From: an uncultured Alcanivorax sp.
GTDB lineage: Bacteria > Pseudomonadota > Gammaproteobacteria > Pseudomonadales > Alcanivoracaceae
NCBI RefSeq assembly: GCF_947258575.1
Contig: NZ_CAMYIV010000011.1
Location: forward strand, 124,001-188,000
Direction of reading: 5' to 3'
DNA: 64,000 bases
The notes under the pieces: generated by a model
What the model was told of the DNA's origin: nothing
The model's database searches: none
What the model saw: only the letters and a program-made list of their open reading frames with translations
Translations under genes and position numbers: made by a program
Shown here: positions 17,757-27,606 of the stretch, in pieces
Numbering within the stretch: the stretch's first letter is position 1
Layout: the number at the start of each line of letters is the position of its first letter

Positions 17757-18806
17757 ATGACTGCAGAGGCACAAGCACTGGTACAGGCCCATCTGGCCAA
17801 GGTGGTACACGAAGACTCGCTCAGCGAGGAACAGCGTGCATCCTACCGTCAGCGCATTAAGGAATTGTTACGCCAGCGCGACGCGGTACTGGTGGCCCAC
17901 TACTATACCGATCCTGAAATTCAGTCCCTGGCGGAAGAAACCGGTGGCTGCGTGTCCGATTCCCTGGAAATGGCCCGCTTCGGCAAGGAGCACCCGGCGT
18001 CCACTCTGATCGTGGCCGGGGTCAAGTTCATGGGCGAGACCGCCAAGATTCTCAGCCCGGAAAAACGCGTTTTCATGCCTACCCTGGAAGCGACCTGCTC
18101 GCTGGATATCGGCTGTCCTGAGGACGAATTTGCCGATTTCTGTGATCAGCATCCGGATCGCACCGTGGTGGTGTACGCCAATACCTCGGCGGCGGTGAAA
18201 GCCCGCGCCGATTGGGTGGTCACCTCCTCTATTGCGGTGGAGCTGATTGAGCATCTGGACCGCAACGGTGAAAAAATCCTCTGGGCCCCGGACAAGCACC
18301 TGGGCAGCTATGTGCGCGACAAGTCCGGTGCCGATGTACTGTGCTGGGATGGCGCCTGTATCGTGCACGAGGAATTCAAGGCCAAGGGCCTGCAGGATCT
18401 GAAAGCGGCCTACCCGGACGCTGCCATTCTGGTACACCCGGAGTCACCGGCGCCGGTGGTGGAAATGGCGGATGTGGTGGGCTCCACCTCGCAGCTGATC
18501 AAGGCTGCCTGCGAGATGGATAACGACACCTTCATCGTCGCTACCGACAAGGGCATCTTCTACAAGATGCAGCAACTGGCTCCGGGTAAAACCTTCCTGG
18601 AAGCCCCCACTGCCGGCTCCGGTGCCACCTGCCGCAGCTGTGCCCATTGCCCGTGGATGGCCATGAATGGCCTGCAGAACATGCTGGCGGTGCTGGAAGA
18701 CGACAATGGCATGGGCCAGGAGATCTTCGTGGATTCGGACCTGGCAGATAAAGCCATGGTGCCGCTCAATCGCATGTTGGATTTCGGCAAGTCGCTGAAG
18801 TCGTAA
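17757..18806 (+). CDS. nadA: Quinolinate synthase NadA
   Basis: The 4Fe-4S enzyme condenses iminoaspartate with dihydroxyacetone phosphate in NAD synthesis. I prefer the ATG at 17757 (349 residues), which has AGGCGG upstream; a GTG at 17748 is possible. Family motifs include [48 protein letters not shown] and [13 protein letters not shown], which together hold the three cluster cysteines. It stands alone, closed by a strong terminator. Confidence 0.95.
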   Translation: MTAEAQALVQAHLAKVVHEDSLSEEQRASYRQRIKELLRQRDAVLVAHYYTDPEIQSLAEETGGCVSDSLEMARFGKEHPASTLIVAGVKFMGETAKILSPEKRVFMPTLEATCSLDIGCPEDEFADFCDQHPDRTVVVYANTSAAVKARADWVVTSSIAVELIEHLDRNGEKILWAPDKHLGSYVRDKSGADVLCWDGACIVHEEFKAKGLQDLKAAYPDAAILVHPESPAPVVEMADVVGSTSQLIKAACEMDNDTFIVATDKGIFYKMQQLAPGKTFLEAPTAGSGATCRSCAHCPWMAMNGLQNMLAVLEDDNGMGQEIFVDSDLADKAMVPLNRMLDFGKSLKS

Positions 18807-18820
18807 TGACACGACAACTG

Positions 18821-18853
18821 AAAAAGGCGGCACACCACGTTGCCGCCTTTTTT
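18821..18853 (+). terminator. Strong terminator after nadA
   Basis: Perfect 12-bp stem AAAAAGGCGGCA/TGCCGCCTTTTT with an 8-base loop and T tail; its arms also make it usable from the opposite strand. Confidence 0.92.
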
Positions 18854-18874
18854 AGGATCTCCCTGTGCTTGTCT

Positions 18875-18958
18875 CGTTGGAGCTTTGCTTGCAAAGCGAA
18901 GATTCCAGAGGGCACCGGGGCTGATAGAACCCTTCGCCTTGCAAGCAAGGCTCCAACG
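18875..18958. repeat. REP-like inverted pair between nadA and bepA
   Basis: Left arm CGTTGGAGCTTTGCTTGC.. (18875-18901) is mirrored by the right arm at 18932-18958. The two 27-bp arms differ only at two positions, which are symmetric in the palindrome (TT against CC), as if they had changed together. The spacer is 30 bp. The core GTTGGAGC..GCTTGC..GCGAAG is a variant of the GTAGGAGC..GCTTGAG..GCGAA family found elsewhere in the window. Confidence 0.85.
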
Positions 18959-18983
18959 GGTCGGCCTAATCCCCCCCTAAGTC

Positions 18984-20414
18984 TCAGAACCTCTCTTCCG
19001 ATAACCTCTTCATGGTTTGCAGCCGGCCATTGAGCTTGCTGTACAGCGCAAAATCATTTTCCGCATCCCGCAAGGCATATTCCATCTGTTGCATCGCCTG
19101 CTGGTCCCTGCCACGCAGGAACTGGCTTTCTGCCCGCGCATGCAGGGCACGAACCTTGTCGCCGCTGTTGCCGTAGGCATCGGCGGCCAAATCCCAGATA
19201 TACGGGTTGTTGGGGCGGTCTCCCAGTAACGGTTTGAGTAGCGGCAAGGCCCTGGCCGGTTGCTCACTGCGCAGCAGTGCCTTGCTCAGCAAAATGGACG
19301 CCGGGTAATTGTTCGGTGACAGATCCAGCACCCGCTCCGCCTGGCTAATGGCCACGTCGTAGTCGCCCTCGTCCATGGCAACTTCCACCAGACCCAGCCG
19401 GAACCACAGCTGGTCCGGGTGCTCCTCGGCGAGTGCCTGCATGATTTTCCTGGCCTGGTCATAGTGGTCAGCACGCAGATAACTCAGCGCCAGTCCATAG
19501 CGGGCGGCCTGCAGGCCCAGGGCATTGCGTTCGTTGCTGTATTGACGGAAATGGTCGATAGCATGATCGTCGCCCTGAATGAAGGCCGCCTGCAGTCGTG
19601 CCTGTACCAACAGGAAATGGACAGACGGGGCGAGCCTCGGGGTTGGCAGGGAGCGCGCCCGGGATCGGCTGTCGGAAATACGGCTTTCGGTGACCGGGTG
19701 GGTGAGCAGGAACTCGGGCGGATCACCGGAAAAACGCTGGCTGTTGTGCATACGTTCGAAGAAACGAGGCATGGCATCCGGGTCCATACCGGCAGCGACC
19801 AGGGTCTGCATGCCCACCCGGTCCGCTTCCCGTTCGTTCTGGCGGGAGTAGGCCAGCTGCGCCTGGATGGCACCGGCCTGGGTGGCGGCGATACCGGCCA
19901 TGCCGGCTTCACCATCACCGGCAATGGCGACAGCCAGGCTGGCCAGCATGGCGGCCAGCACGGCGGTGTTCATCTTTTTCGAGTCCAGATAACGGCGGGC
20001 AAAATGCCGCTGGCTGACGTGGGCAATTTCGTGGGCCACCACGCCGCCCACTTCGTCTTCGTCGCGGGCATTGAGGAACAGCCCGGCGTTAAGCCCGATC
20101 ACGCCGCCGGGTACCGCAAAGGCGTTAATCTGACGGCTGTTGATGACCACGATGTCCAGATTGGGTTCTTTCAGGTCACTGTAGGAGGCGAGCCGGTAGA
20201 CCAGGCTTTCCACATATTCCTGCACCAGCGGGTCGGACATGATCGAGGTCTGCCCGCGCAGGCCGCGCAGCCAGCCGCGACCCAGACGGTACTCCTGGTC
20301 GGCGGACATCAGTGCGGCGGTGGGATCACCCAGAACCGGCAAGTCGTCATTGGCGCTGGTGGCTGCCAGCGTGCAGCAACTCAACAACAAGACGGTGCGT
20401 AACAAAAACTTCAA
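18984..20414 (-). CDS. bepA: Beta-barrel assembly-enhancing protease BepA (M48 metalloprotease with TPR)
   Basis: I set the start at TTG 20414, giving 476 residues: GGGAG lies 8 bases before it and the product opens with a signal peptide (MKFLLRTVLLLSCCTLAATSA). The longer open frame upstream lacks any signal and would cover the tusA-like gene. The zinc site HEIAH is at 128-132, with the third ligand in the NEREADRVG region. TPR repeats fill the C-terminal half. BepA degrades or repairs misassembled outer-membrane proteins such as LptD in E. coli. Confidence 0.92.
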   Translation of the reverse strand: MKFLLRTVLLLSCCTLAATSANDDLPVLGDPTAALMSADQEYRLGRGWLRGLRGQTSIMSDPLVQEYVESLVYRLASYSDLKEPNLDIVVINSRQINAFAVPGGVIGLNAGLFLNARDEDEVGGVVAHEIAHVSQRHFARRYLDSKKMNTAVLAAMLASLAVAIAGDGEAGMAGIAATQAGAIQAQLAYSRQNEREADRVGMQTLVAAGMDPDAMPRFFERMHNSQRFSGDPPEFLLTHPVTESRISDSRSRARSLPTPRLAPSVHFLLVQARLQAAFIQGDDHAIDHFRQYSNERNALGLQAARYGLALSYLRADHYDQARKIMQALAEEHPDQLWFRLGLVEVAMDEGDYDVAISQAERVLDLSPNNYPASILLSKALLRSEQPARALPLLKPLLGDRPNNPYIWDLAADAYGNSGDKVRALHARAESQFLRGRDQQAMQQMEYALRDAENDFALYSKLNGRLQTMKRLSEERF

Positions 20415-20522
20415 GTAAGATGCTCCCGTAAGTATTCGTGCAAGTCGGCACAACCCACCCTTATTCCGTTGTCGGGTTGTGACTATAATGCAGCTAGAGC
20501 CGCAACGAATGAAGCCGCCTGT

Positions 20523-20771
20523 ATGAGCGACCAGCCTATCGACCTGCAGATTGATGCCTCCAGCCTGCAATGTCCCATGCCGTTGTTGAAGACCCGGCAG
20601 GCGCTGAGACATCTCAAACCGGGGCAGCTGCTGGAGGTGATCGCCACCGATGCTGCTTCCGCCGATGACATTCCTGCCTATTTGAGACAATCCTGCCACG
20701 AGCTGGTTCGCATGGGCGAAAATAAGGGCCACTATGCCTTTGTGATTCGCCGTGGCGAACAGGAGAGCTGA
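20523..20771 (+). CDS. TusA/SirA-like sulfur carrier family protein
   Basis: 82 residues from the ATG at 20523. The signature LQCPMPLLKTRQAL contains the active Cys of the CPxPLLK motif that carries a persulfide in TusA. It could serve tRNA thiolation or sulfur trafficking; its place before a PerM-type permease is a conserved pair in Pseudomonas relatives. A TTG further upstream at 20469 is in frame but adds residues the family lacks. Its stop TGA shares a base with the next ATG. Confidence 0.88.
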   Translation: MSDQPIDLQIDASSLQCPMPLLKTRQALRHLKPGQLLEVIATDAASADDIPAYLRQSCHELVRMGENKGHYAFVIRRGEQES

Positions 20772-21862
20772 TGTTACGTATTCTCAAAAACTGGTCCGAA
20801 CGGTACTTTTCCGATGAGGAGGCAGTATATCTTCTTGTGGTATTGCTGACCGCCGGACTGGTCATTCTGTTTTTCGGTGGCATGTTGGCGCCGGTGTTTG
20901 CATCAATCGTGATTGCCTACCTGATGCAAGGGCTGGTTTCCGGGCTGGAGCGTCATGGCATGCGCCGTCTACTGGCGGTGAACCTGGTTTTTACTCTCTT
21001 CCTTGGCCTGCTGATCGCGACTCTGGTGGTGCTGTTGCCCATGGTCTGGCGACAGACTCTGCTGCTGGTGCAGGACCAGTTGCCGCATCTTCTCAAGAAT
21101 GGAGAAACCTGGCTCAGACAGTTGCCGGAACATTATCCGGAAGTGATCTCCATGGAGCAGGTGAATTCCATTGTGTCGGTGATTCAGCGCCAGGTGGCGG
21201 AAGCAGGGCAGGGGGTGCTGACCCTGTCGCTGGCGTCTATTCCCAACCTGGTGGAGGTGATGGTCTTCCTGGTGTTGCTGCCATTGCTGGTGTTCTTTTT
21301 CCTCAAGGATCGGGAAACCATCATCAACTGGCTGATGCGTTTCCTGCCCCGTCGGCGCCGGATTCTGGATCACGTCTGGCATGAGATGGATGATCAGATT
21401 GCCAACTATGTGCGCGGCAAGGCCATCGAGATCCTGCTGGTAGGCAGTGCCACCTTTATTGCTTTCCTGCTGCTGGGAATGCACTACACCGTGTTGCTGG
21501 CGGTGCTGGTAGGCTTGTCCGTGGTGGTGCCCTATATCGGCGCGACAGTGGTAACACTCCCGGTGGCGGCTGCGGCCTATGTGCAGTTTGGCTGGAGCGG
21601 GGATTTTGCCCTGGTGATGGTGATTTACGGCGTCATCCAGTTTATCGATGGCAATATTCTGGTGCCGCTGCTGTTCTCGGAGGCGGTGAACCTTCACCCC
21701 GTAGCAATCATTACCGCGATCTTGCTGTTCGGAGGGTTGTGGGGATTGTGGGGTGTGTTCTTTGCCATCCCGCTGGCGACCTTGATCAAGGCGGTGATCA
21801 ATGCCTGGCCCAGTCAGTCAGATTACCCTGACCCTGAGCAGAAGGTGCAGGAGGATTCATAG
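20771..21862 (+). CDS. perM: AI-2E/PerM family inner membrane permease
   Basis: 363 residues with about eight hydrophobic segments, paired at the N-terminus (about 18-55 and 60-85), one near 155-180 and a cluster from 205 to 345. The family signature VLAVLVGLSVVVPYIGATVVTLPV and the later LWGLWGVFFAIPLATLIKAV are typical of UPF0118/PerM. The substrate is unknown; autoinducer-2 export is only one proposal. It overlaps the TusA-like gene by one base, so the two are coupled. Confidence 0.88.
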   Translation: MLRILKNWSERYFSDEEAVYLLVVLLTAGLVILFFGGMLAPVFASIVIAYLMQGLVSGLERHGMRRLLAVNLVFTLFLGLLIATLVVLLPMVWRQTLLLVQDQLPHLLKNGETWLRQLPEHYPEVISMEQVNSIVSVIQRQVAEAGQGVLTLSLASIPNLVEVMVFLVLLPLLVFFFLKDRETIINWLMRFLPRRRRILDHVWHEMDDQIANYVRGKAIEILLVGSATFIAFLLLGMHYTVLLAVLVGLSVVVPYIGATVVTLPVAAAAYVQFGWSGDFALVMVIYGVIQFIDGNILVPLLFSEAVNLHPVAIITAILLFGGLWGLWGVFFAIPLATLIKAVINAWPSQSDYPDPEQKVQEDS

Positions 21863-21871
21863 CAGCCAGTT

Positions 21872-21893
21872 AAGGGGCGCGGTGGCGCCCCTT
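21872..21893. terminator. Hairpin between convergent perM and bcp
   Basis: Perfect 9-bp stem AAGGGGCGC/GCGCCCCTT with a 4-base loop. It has only short T runs, but it fits a shared terminator for the two convergent genes. Confidence 0.6.
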
Positions 21894-21909
21894 GCCATGC
21901 AGAGGTTTT

Positions 21910-22386
21910 CTAGATTCCCAGCTCGTCCAGCTCAGCCAGCAGATCCTCGTGATGGCTCTTGGTTTTGAACTTGTCCATTACCTTCACCAGTTTGCCGTCC
22001 TTGCCGACGATAAAGGTGGTGCGGATGAGCCCCATGAATTCCTTGCCCATGAACTTCTTCATTCCCCAGCAACCGTATTTTTCCGCGATGGCGTGGTCCT
22101 CATCGGACAACAGGGTGAAGTTCAGATCATGCTTGTCGATAAATTTGGGCAAGCGGGCAACCGGGTCCGGGCTGATGCCGAATACCACTACGCCGCGTTT
22201 TTCCAGCTCAGCCCTGGTATCGCGAATGCCGCAGGCCTGGGTGGTACAACCCGGGGTCAGTGCTTTGGGGTAGAAGAAAATCACCACCGGGTTCTTGCCC
22301 TTGAAGGATTTCAGTTCAACCGTATTGCCGTCCTGATCAGGCAGTTTGAAGTTGGGTGCCAGATTACCAATCTTGGGATGTGCCAT
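21910..22386 (-). CDS. bcp: Thioredoxin-dependent peroxiredoxin Bcp
   Basis: 158 residues. FFYPKALTPGCTTQACGIRD holds the peroxidatic C47 and the partner C52, the CX4C spacing of BCP-type atypical two-Cys peroxiredoxins. It reduces hydrogen peroxide and lipid hydroperoxides in the cytoplasm with thioredoxin. It is read from the gcvR side: gcvR lies 59 bp upstream on the same strand, an order conserved in Pseudomonas and E. coli. Confidence 0.95.
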   Translation of the reverse strand: MAHPKIGNLAPNFKLPDQDGNTVELKSFKGKNPVVIFFYPKALTPGCTTQACGIRDTRAELEKRGVVVFGISPDPVARLPKFIDKHDLNFTLLSDEDHAIAEKYGCWGMKKFMGKEFMGLIRTTFIVGKDGKLVKVMDKFKTKSHHEDLLAELDELGI

Positions 22387-22445
22387 ATGGGGTCCGCTTC
22401 TCTTTCATGCTGTTGATGGTTTTGCCATGTTGTGTGCTGCGGTGC

Positions 22446-22973
22446 TTAGCGCTTCGGTGTCATGGTGGCGTCCAGATTGCGCTCCTCACAGAAGTCCAGG
22501 AAAGCCTCGCGTAATTCGGCCACTGATTGTTCCGCGTTCATGCTCAGTACCAGGTGAAGGCTGAACATGCTGGTGCCGGTGTGGGGAGCGGCATAGGTGC
22601 CGGTATGCAGATCATCGATGTTGATGCTGCGCCGGGAAAAGAAGTTGGCAATTTCGTGGACGATGCCCGGGTTGTCCATGGCCACCACTTCCACCTCGTA
22701 GGGTAGGGCGCGGGCCTGCAGATCACGTGGGCGGGTACGTTTCAGGGTGATCAGCAGGTCCAGTTCACCCGCCAGCTTGTCCCGGTCCGTTTCCAACTGG
22801 TCCAGGGTGGCATCGCTGCCGGACACCAGCATCAGCACGGCAAACTCACCGCCCAACACGGTCATGCGAGAGTCGAGGATATTGCCGTTGTGTTCCAGTA
22901 CTGCCCGGGAAAGGGACTCCACGATGCCCGGGCGGTCTGACCCCAAGGCCGAGATAACGATGAGTTGTTCCAT
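22446..22973 (-). CDS. gcvR: Glycine cleavage regulator GcvR-like, double ACT domain
   Basis: The ATG at 22973 (175 residues, [21 protein letters not shown]) has GGAG six bases upstream, better than the ATG at 22991. Two ACT domains cover about 3-85 and 95-170; each has a ligand-type loop (GSDRPGIV and [10 protein letters not shown]). In E. coli GcvR blocks GcvA activation of the gcv operon in response to glycine. Here its partner is not in the window. It is divergent from dapA, as in E. coli. Confidence 0.88.
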   Translation of the reverse strand: MEQLIVISALGSDRPGIVESLSRAVLEHNGNILDSRMTVLGGEFAVLMLVSGSDATLDQLETDRDKLAGELDLLITLKRTRPRDLQARALPYEVEVVAMDNPGIVHEIANFFSRRSINIDDLHTGTYAAPHTGTSMFSLHLVLSMNAEQSVAELREAFLDFCEERNLDATMTPKR

Positions 22974-23353
22974 GATGCGCTCCGCAGGCATTGTCTTGTT
23001 TGTATTTTGAGAGTTGTGTGATGAGAGTTTAGAGGTTTTCTGCAGAGAGTGCAGAGACCAGAAGACTCATCCTGGGCTGTGGAAATCCTGAAGAAAAACC
23101 ATGGTAAGGGGTAAGTTACGAGGAGCGAAACGCTGCCGGCGTTGTCTCTAGCCCCGTGACTCGCCTCGCCCTGGTGGTGGGGGAGAGGCTGCCTGGTCCC
23201 GCCGGCTCCCTTCCCACAAAGGGAATTGCCGAGTGTCAGGCATCTGGCGTCCAGCGTTTTCGAGGTTTACCATAGCGCCCTTCACCCGACGACAGGGTCC
23301 GGTGCACCGGAATAATCGCGATTGCGCCGATTGGCGTAAAACAGGAGACAGGC
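22974..23353. repeat. gcvR-dapA intergenic region with 9-bp and 7-bp phased motifs
   Basis: This 380-bp divergent gap has no gene that I can support. Near 23040 GCAGAGAGT-GCAGAGACC shows a 9-bp phase like the element at 38270. At 23231-23258 the heptads GAGTGTC, AGGCATC, TGGCGTC, CAGCGTT run in register, the type also seen at 44701 and 54832. At 23101 a weaker 7-bp pattern (ATGGTAA, GGGGTAA, GTTACGA, GGAGCGA) recalls the array at 63606. The dapA ribosome binding site CAGGAG is at its right edge. Confidence 0.65.
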
Positions 23354-24238
23354 ATGATCCGTGGCAGCATTGTAGCGCTGGTAACCCCCATGCGCGCAGA
23401 CGGAGCAGTGGACTGGGAGCGTTTACGCGCCCTGGTGGACTGGCATGTGGAGCAGGGCACCCACGCCATTGTGGCGGTGGGCACCACGGGCGAATCCGCC
23501 ACCCTGGGTTTTGAAGAGCACGACAGCGTGATCCGTGAGGTGGTGGCCGCGGCCAAGGGCCGCATCCCGGTGATCGCCGGTACCGGTGCCAACAACACCG
23601 AAGAAGCCATCCGCCTGACCCGTGACGCCAAACGTGACGGCGCTGATGCCTGCCTGTTGGTCACGCCTTACTACAACAAACCGCCCCAGGAAGGCCTCTA
23701 CCAACATTACCTGGCGGTGGCCCGGGCGGTGGATATTCCGCAGATCCTCTACAACGTGCCCGGCCGTACTGCCTGTGATCTGTTGCCGGAAACCGTGGAG
23801 CGGCTGAGCAAGGTGCCCAACATCATTGGCATCAAGGAAGCTACCGGTAACCTGGAGCGGGCCCGTGAAATCCGCGAGCGTTGCGGGGATGACTTCATGC
23901 TCTACTCCGGTGACGACGCCACGGCCATGGATTTCATCCTGGCGGGCGGCCATGGCGATATCTCGGTGACCGCAAATGTGGCCCCGGCCAAGATGGCGGC
24001 CATGTGTGAAGCGGCCCTGGCGGGTGACGCGGACCAGGCCCGTGTATTAAATGCGGAACTTGAGCCCCTGCATCGTGATCTGTTTATTGAAGCCAGTCCG
24101 ATCCCGGTGAAATGGGCACTGTATGAAATGGGCCTGATTGATCTTGGTATCCGCCTGCCGTTGGTGTCGCTGTCAGAAGCGGCCCAGCCGCGGTTGCGTG
24201 AGACCATGCGTCAATGTGGCCTGCTGGAGGTTAAATGA
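23354..24238 (+). CDS. dapA: 4-hydroxy-tetrahydrodipicolinate synthase
   Basis: The 294-residue TIM-barrel aldolase condenses pyruvate with aspartate semialdehyde in lysine and diaminopimelate synthesis. The Schiff-base Lys is K161 (GIKEATG), with Y133 (ILYNVPGRT) and T44/T45 (VGTTGES) as the proton relay, numbered as in E. coli. The stop overlaps the bamC ATG by 4 bp, giving the conserved dapA-bamC pair. Confidence 0.97.
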   Translation: MIRGSIVALVTPMRADGAVDWERLRALVDWHVEQGTHAIVAVGTTGESATLGFEEHDSVIREVVAAAKGRIPVIAGTGANNTEEAIRLTRDAKRDGADACLLVTPYYNKPPQEGLYQHYLAVARAVDIPQILYNVPGRTACDLLPETVERLSKVPNIIGIKEATGNLERAREIRERCGDDFMLYSGDDATAMDFILAGGHGDISVTANVAPAKMAAMCEAALAGDADQARVLNAELEPLHRDLFIEASPIPVKWALYEMGLIDLGIRLPLVSLSEAAQPRLRETMRQCGLLEVK

Positions 24239-24849
24239 AGAAAGCGGCGTTAACGCTCGCACTGGTGGTATCCGCAGCATCCGGCTGTAGCTGGTTGCCG
24301 GACAGCAGCCTGAATTATCGAAATGCGCAAATGCTGGAGCCTATCCAGGTTCCTGAAGACGGCGTATTCATCGGCGAGCAGCCGCTTTATGCAGTCCCGC
24401 GTCAGGAAGAACGCCTGGTGGGCCGTGGTGAAGACGAGAAGCGCTTTGAGGTGCCTAAACCGCCCCAGCTGGTGGTTCTGGGTGGCTCTGACGAGGAAGA
24501 GTCACAGCAACCGGCCCCCAAGGATGCGTCCTCGAAGGCGATTCTGGCCCGTGATGGTAATGGCTATCCGATTATCATGATGTCCACCCGCTTTGCCTGG
24601 GCCTGGGAGTATGTGGGCGACGCCCTGGGTAACACCGATCTGAAGATCAGCGACCGGGACCGTGAAGTGGGTATTTATTACCTGAAGGTGCCTGAGCGCT
24701 ACACCCTGGGTGCCAAGACCGCGCAATTGAAGCTGAGCCATACCACCAATGGTATTCAGGTGGCGGTATTGAATGAAGAAGGCTCTGCGCTGGTGGAAAA
24801 GACCCCGGGCCAGGCCATCCTTGAACGCATTTTTGAAGAACTGAATTAA
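24235..24849 (+). CDS. bamC: Outer-membrane assembly lipoprotein BamC (short form)
   Basis: 204 residues with a lipoprotein signal ending in SGC (Cys18). The N-terminal stretch to about 90 is unstructured and charged, as in BamC, where it lies over BamD. One helix-grip-type domain (about 100-204) follows. E. coli BamC has 344 residues and two such domains, so this protein appears to lack one. Position directly after dapA, with a 4-bp overlap, supports the call. Confidence 0.82.
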   Translation: MKKAALTLALVVSAASGCSWLPDSSLNYRNAQMLEPIQVPEDGVFIGEQPLYAVPRQEERLVGRGEDEKRFEVPKPPQLVVLGGSDEEESQQPAPKDASSKAILARDGNGYPIIMMSTRFAWAWEYVGDALGNTDLKISDRDREVGIYYLKVPERYTLGAKTAQLKLSHTTNGIQVAVLNEEGSALVEKTPGQAILERIFEELN

Positions 24850-24854
24850 GTATT

Positions 24855-25628
24855 ATGAAGCTGGCATCCCTGGGCAGTGGCAGTAAGGGCAACGCCACCC
24901 TGGTGGAAGCGGACGACACCCTGGTGTTGATCGACTGCGGGTTTACCGTCAAGGAAACCGAGCAGCGGTTGGCACGACTGGGGCTGGCAGCGGATCAGCT
25001 CAGTGCCATTCTGGTAACTCATGAGCACGGCGACCATATCCGTAGTGCCGGAGCGCTGGGCCGCAAGACCGGTTGCCCGGTCTACAGCTCCTTTGGCACC
25101 GCCAGCGCGGTGCAGGGCAAGCGCACCAGTCTCAGCGGTGCAAACTGGCAGGAAGTGCGGCCGGGGCGTGCCTTTACCGTAGGGGCATTGCAGATTCTGC
25201 CGGTCCTGGTGCCCCATGATGCCCGCGAGCCTTGCCAGTACCGCTTTACCTGGCAGGGCCGCACCCTGGGCGTGCTCACCGACCTGGGGGCCATTACTCC
25301 CCATGTGGTAGAGGCTTATCAGGATTGCGATGCACTGGTGCTGGAATGCAATCATGATGCGCAGATGCTGGTTCACGGTCCCTACCCACCGTCGTTGAAA
25401 CGTCGTGTGGGTGGTATGTTGGGGCATCTGAGCAATGACCAGGCTGCAGCGCTGCTGCGCCAGGCCAATGTGGACCGCCTGCAGCATCTGGTGCTGTCGC
25501 ACCTGAGTGAGCAAAACAACACGTCCCGGCATGCACTGGATGCCATTGAGCGGGTGGTGACCCGCGGGCGTGAACGAATTGGCGTTGCCAGCCAGACGGA
25601 AGGGTTTGGCTGGCTGCAAGTACATTAA
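24855..25628 (+). CDS. Metallo-beta-lactamase fold hydrolase (YycJ/WalJ-like)
   Basis: 257 residues. HEHGDH in [15 protein letters not shown] is the zinc-binding motif; further ligands sit in [13 protein letters not shown] and [10 protein letters not shown]. The family includes exonucleases such as YycJ; the substrate here is unknown. It lies 5 bp after bamC and 25 bp before purC, so the four genes dapA-bamC-MBL-purC probably form one operon. Confidence 0.88.
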   Translation: MKLASLGSGSKGNATLVEADDTLVLIDCGFTVKETEQRLARLGLAADQLSAILVTHEHGDHIRSAGALGRKTGCPVYSSFGTASAVQGKRTSLSGANWQEVRPGRAFTVGALQILPVLVPHDAREPCQYRFTWQGRTLGVLTDLGAITPHVVEAYQDCDALVLECNHDAQMLVHGPYPPSLKRRVGGMLGHLSNDQAAALLRQANVDRLQHLVLSHLSEQNNTSRHALDAIERVVTRGRERIGVASQTEGFGWLQVH

Positions 25629-25653
25629 TACTGACCCGAGTAAAGGCCTTTCC

Positions 25654-26370
25654 ATGGAAAAACGCGACGAGTTGTATGCCGGCAAAGCCAAGTCTGTGTA
25701 CACCACCGATGACGCGGACAAACTGATCATGCTGTTCCGCGACGACACCTCGGCCTTTGACGGCAAGAAGAAAGAGGCGCTGGCGCGTAAGGGAGCGGTG
25801 AACAACCAGTTCAATGCCGCCATCATGGAAAAGCTCAAGGCGGCGGGTATTCCCTGTCACTTCGAGCAGATGCTGTCGCCGGTGGAATCGCTGGTGAAAA
25901 AGCTGGAAATGATTCCGGTGGAGTGCGTGGTGCGCAATATTGCCGCTGGCTCCATCTGCCGTCGCCTGGGTGTGGAAGAAGGTCTGGAACTGAATCCGCC
26001 CACTTTCGAATTCTTTCTCAAGAATGATGATCTGGGTGACCCCATGGTCAACGACTTCCATATCCGCAGTTTCGGCTGGGCCACCGACGAGCAGGTGGCG
26101 CAAATGAAAACCCTGACGTTCCAGGTTAACGAGGTGCTCAAGCAGCTGTTTCTGGACGGGGGCATGTTGCTGGTGGATTACAAACTGGAATTCGGCGTGT
26201 TTAATGGTGAGGTGCTGCTGGGCGATGAATTCAGCCCGGACGGCTGCCGGCTGTGGGACAAGGACACCCGCGAAAAGCTGGACAAGGATCGTTTCCGCCA
26301 GGGCCTGGGTGGCGTGGTGGAAGCCTATGAGGAAGTGGGGCGTCGATTGGGGATGCAGTTTCAATACTGA
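25654..26370 (+). CDS. purC: SAICAR synthetase PurC
   Basis: The ATG at 25654 behind AAAGG gives 238 residues, close to the E. coli length of 237; an in-frame start at 25570 lies inside the MBL gene. Motifs [27 protein letters not shown] and [18 protein letters not shown] are the ATP and CAIR binding parts. The enzyme joins aspartate to CAIR in purine synthesis. Confidence 0.96.
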   Translation: MEKRDELYAGKAKSVYTTDDADKLIMLFRDDTSAFDGKKKEALARKGAVNNQFNAAIMEKLKAAGIPCHFEQMLSPVESLVKKLEMIPVECVVRNIAAGSICRRLGVEEGLELNPPTFEFFLKNDDLGDPMVNDFHIRSFGWATDEQVAQMKTLTFQVNEVLKQLFLDGGMLLVDYKLEFGVFNGEVLLGDEFSPDGCRLWDKDTREKLDKDRFRQGLGGVVEAYEEVGRRLGMQFQY

Positions 26371-26428
26371 TTCACGGCGTCTCGGTACACGTGCGGAACA
26401 ACACTCTGAAGAATAATAAGGAGCAACT

Positions 26429-26662
26429 ATGAAATCGGTAATGCGTCTGGCAGTGGTAGGCCTGCTGGCAGCCACTCTGAGCGGCTGTTTCCTCACCAAA
26501 CTGGCGACAACGCCCATGCGACTGGTCGGCGCCGCCGGCTCCGTAGTGGGCGCGGTGCTGTCGATTATTCCGGTAGCCGGTAACGCCGCGGATGAAGCGC
26601 TGGAAAAAGTGGATGGCGCCATCGACACCACCGCCGACAGCATCGACAAGATCCCGCTGTAA
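26429..26662 (+). CDS. Small lipoprotein, 77 residues
   Basis: The lipoprotein signal ends in lipobox LSGC (Cys20). A short amphipathic or hydrophobic part follows (MRLVGAAGSVVGAVLSIIPVAG), then a helix with repeated Asp/Thr/Ala (ALEKVDGAIDTTADSIDKIPL). AAGGAGCAAC precedes the ATG. I recall similar short lipoproteins of unknown role (DUF6726 type) in this position in relatives; no function can be given. Confidence 0.75.
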   Translation: MKSVMRLAVVGLLAATLSGCFLTKLATTPMRLVGAAGSVVGAVLSIIPVAGNAADEALEKVDGAIDTTADSIDKIPL

Positions 26663-26673
26663 TGCTGGCTCCT

Positions 26674-26694
26674 GGCCCCGCTGACGTCGGGGCC
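26674..26694 (+). terminator. Hairpin after the small lipoprotein gene
   Basis: GGCCCCG pairs with CGGGGCC across a 7-base loop; the following GGGGTTTCC has only a short T run. Confidence 0.55.
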
Positions 26695-26814
26695 GGGGTT
26701 TCCATGCTTGTAATCCGCGAGGGGGTTGTGAAAAATACAGGCTCCCTGGCGCGCTTGCGGCCTGACCAGGCGCAAACAGCCCTGGCTGAATAACAACAAT
26801 AACCGGAGTTTGCC

Positions 26815-27321
26815 ATGCACCGCTGGCTACTATCCTTCCTTATGCTCATGCCTGTGCCGGCTGTGGCAGATGATCTGCTTATCGGCCTGGGCTACCTCAA
26901 TGGTCTCGCCGGGTTGAATCTGGAGTGGGCCACCGAGCACAACAGCTTCTACGCCATGCCGGCCCTGTACCTGGATTCCGGTGGCCTCGACACAGATGAA
27001 CCTCGCTGGGTGGCGGGCTGGCGCCATAAGATGGAGCGTGGCCTGATGTCCGAAAACGGCTTCTACACCGGCCTGATGGCGGGAGATCTGGGTGGTGAGC
27101 GCCACTATGAGCGCCTGGGTGTCGGGGTGGAGCTGGGCCACCAGTGGGTGAAACCCTATTCCCGCTGGACCGTTAGTGCGGCGGTAGGAGCCATCGAAGC
27201 CCTGGATTGTGACGAGTACAAAGCAGCGTTTCGTTGCGACACCGAAGAAGAGCGCGACAATAATGACCTGGATGTAGAGCCGGTCGTCGTGCTGGGCATC
27301 AGCTTCAGCCTGCGGCGCTGA
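26815..27321 (+). CDS. Predicted small outer-membrane or periplasmic beta-rich protein
   Basis: 168 residues with a signal peptide (about 1-19, ending AVADD). Alternating hydrophobic segments such as NSFYAMPALYLDSGG, WVAGWRHKMERG and GVGVELGHQWVKPYSRWTVSAAVGAIEAL suggest a small beta barrel. It has two Cys in LDCDEYKAAFRCD and ends in SFSLRR, without the classical aromatic last residue. I do not recognise the family and assign no function. Confidence 0.65.
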   Translation: MHRWLLSFLMLMPVPAVADDLLIGLGYLNGLAGLNLEWATEHNSFYAMPALYLDSGGLDTDEPRWVAGWRHKMERGLMSENGFYTGLMAGDLGGERHYERLGVGVELGHQWVKPYSRWTVSAAVGAIEALDCDEYKAAFRCDTEEERDNNDLDVEPVVVLGISFSLRR

Positions 27322-27367
27322 TCCCGATCCCCGAACCTTCCTGCGTTTTCCTTTACAAGTGACTGTG

Positions 27368-27400
27368 GCGGCTTAATAAAGCCGCACGGGCGCTTGCATT
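27368..27400 (+). terminator. Hairpin and T-rich stretch downstream of the OMP-like gene
   Basis: GCGGCTT-AATA-AAGCCGC at 27368-27385 is followed at a short distance by GCATTTTTCTG. A plausible but imperfect intrinsic terminator. Confidence 0.5.
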
Positions 27401-27606
27401 TTTCTGTTTGCTCCGATTCAGGGCAAGAGTTTTGCACAGCGTTTAACCGTTTTTCAGGCCTTGTGTGAATGTTCTTGTCTAACTTGTTGATTTGCGGTAA
27501 ATGATTGATAAGTTATTGTTTTAAAAGAATTTAATAAAACGGCCATTTTTTCATCATTCTGGGGGAAGGGTAGGAAACATCGGTGCTCGCGGCAGTTCCT
27601 GACAGT

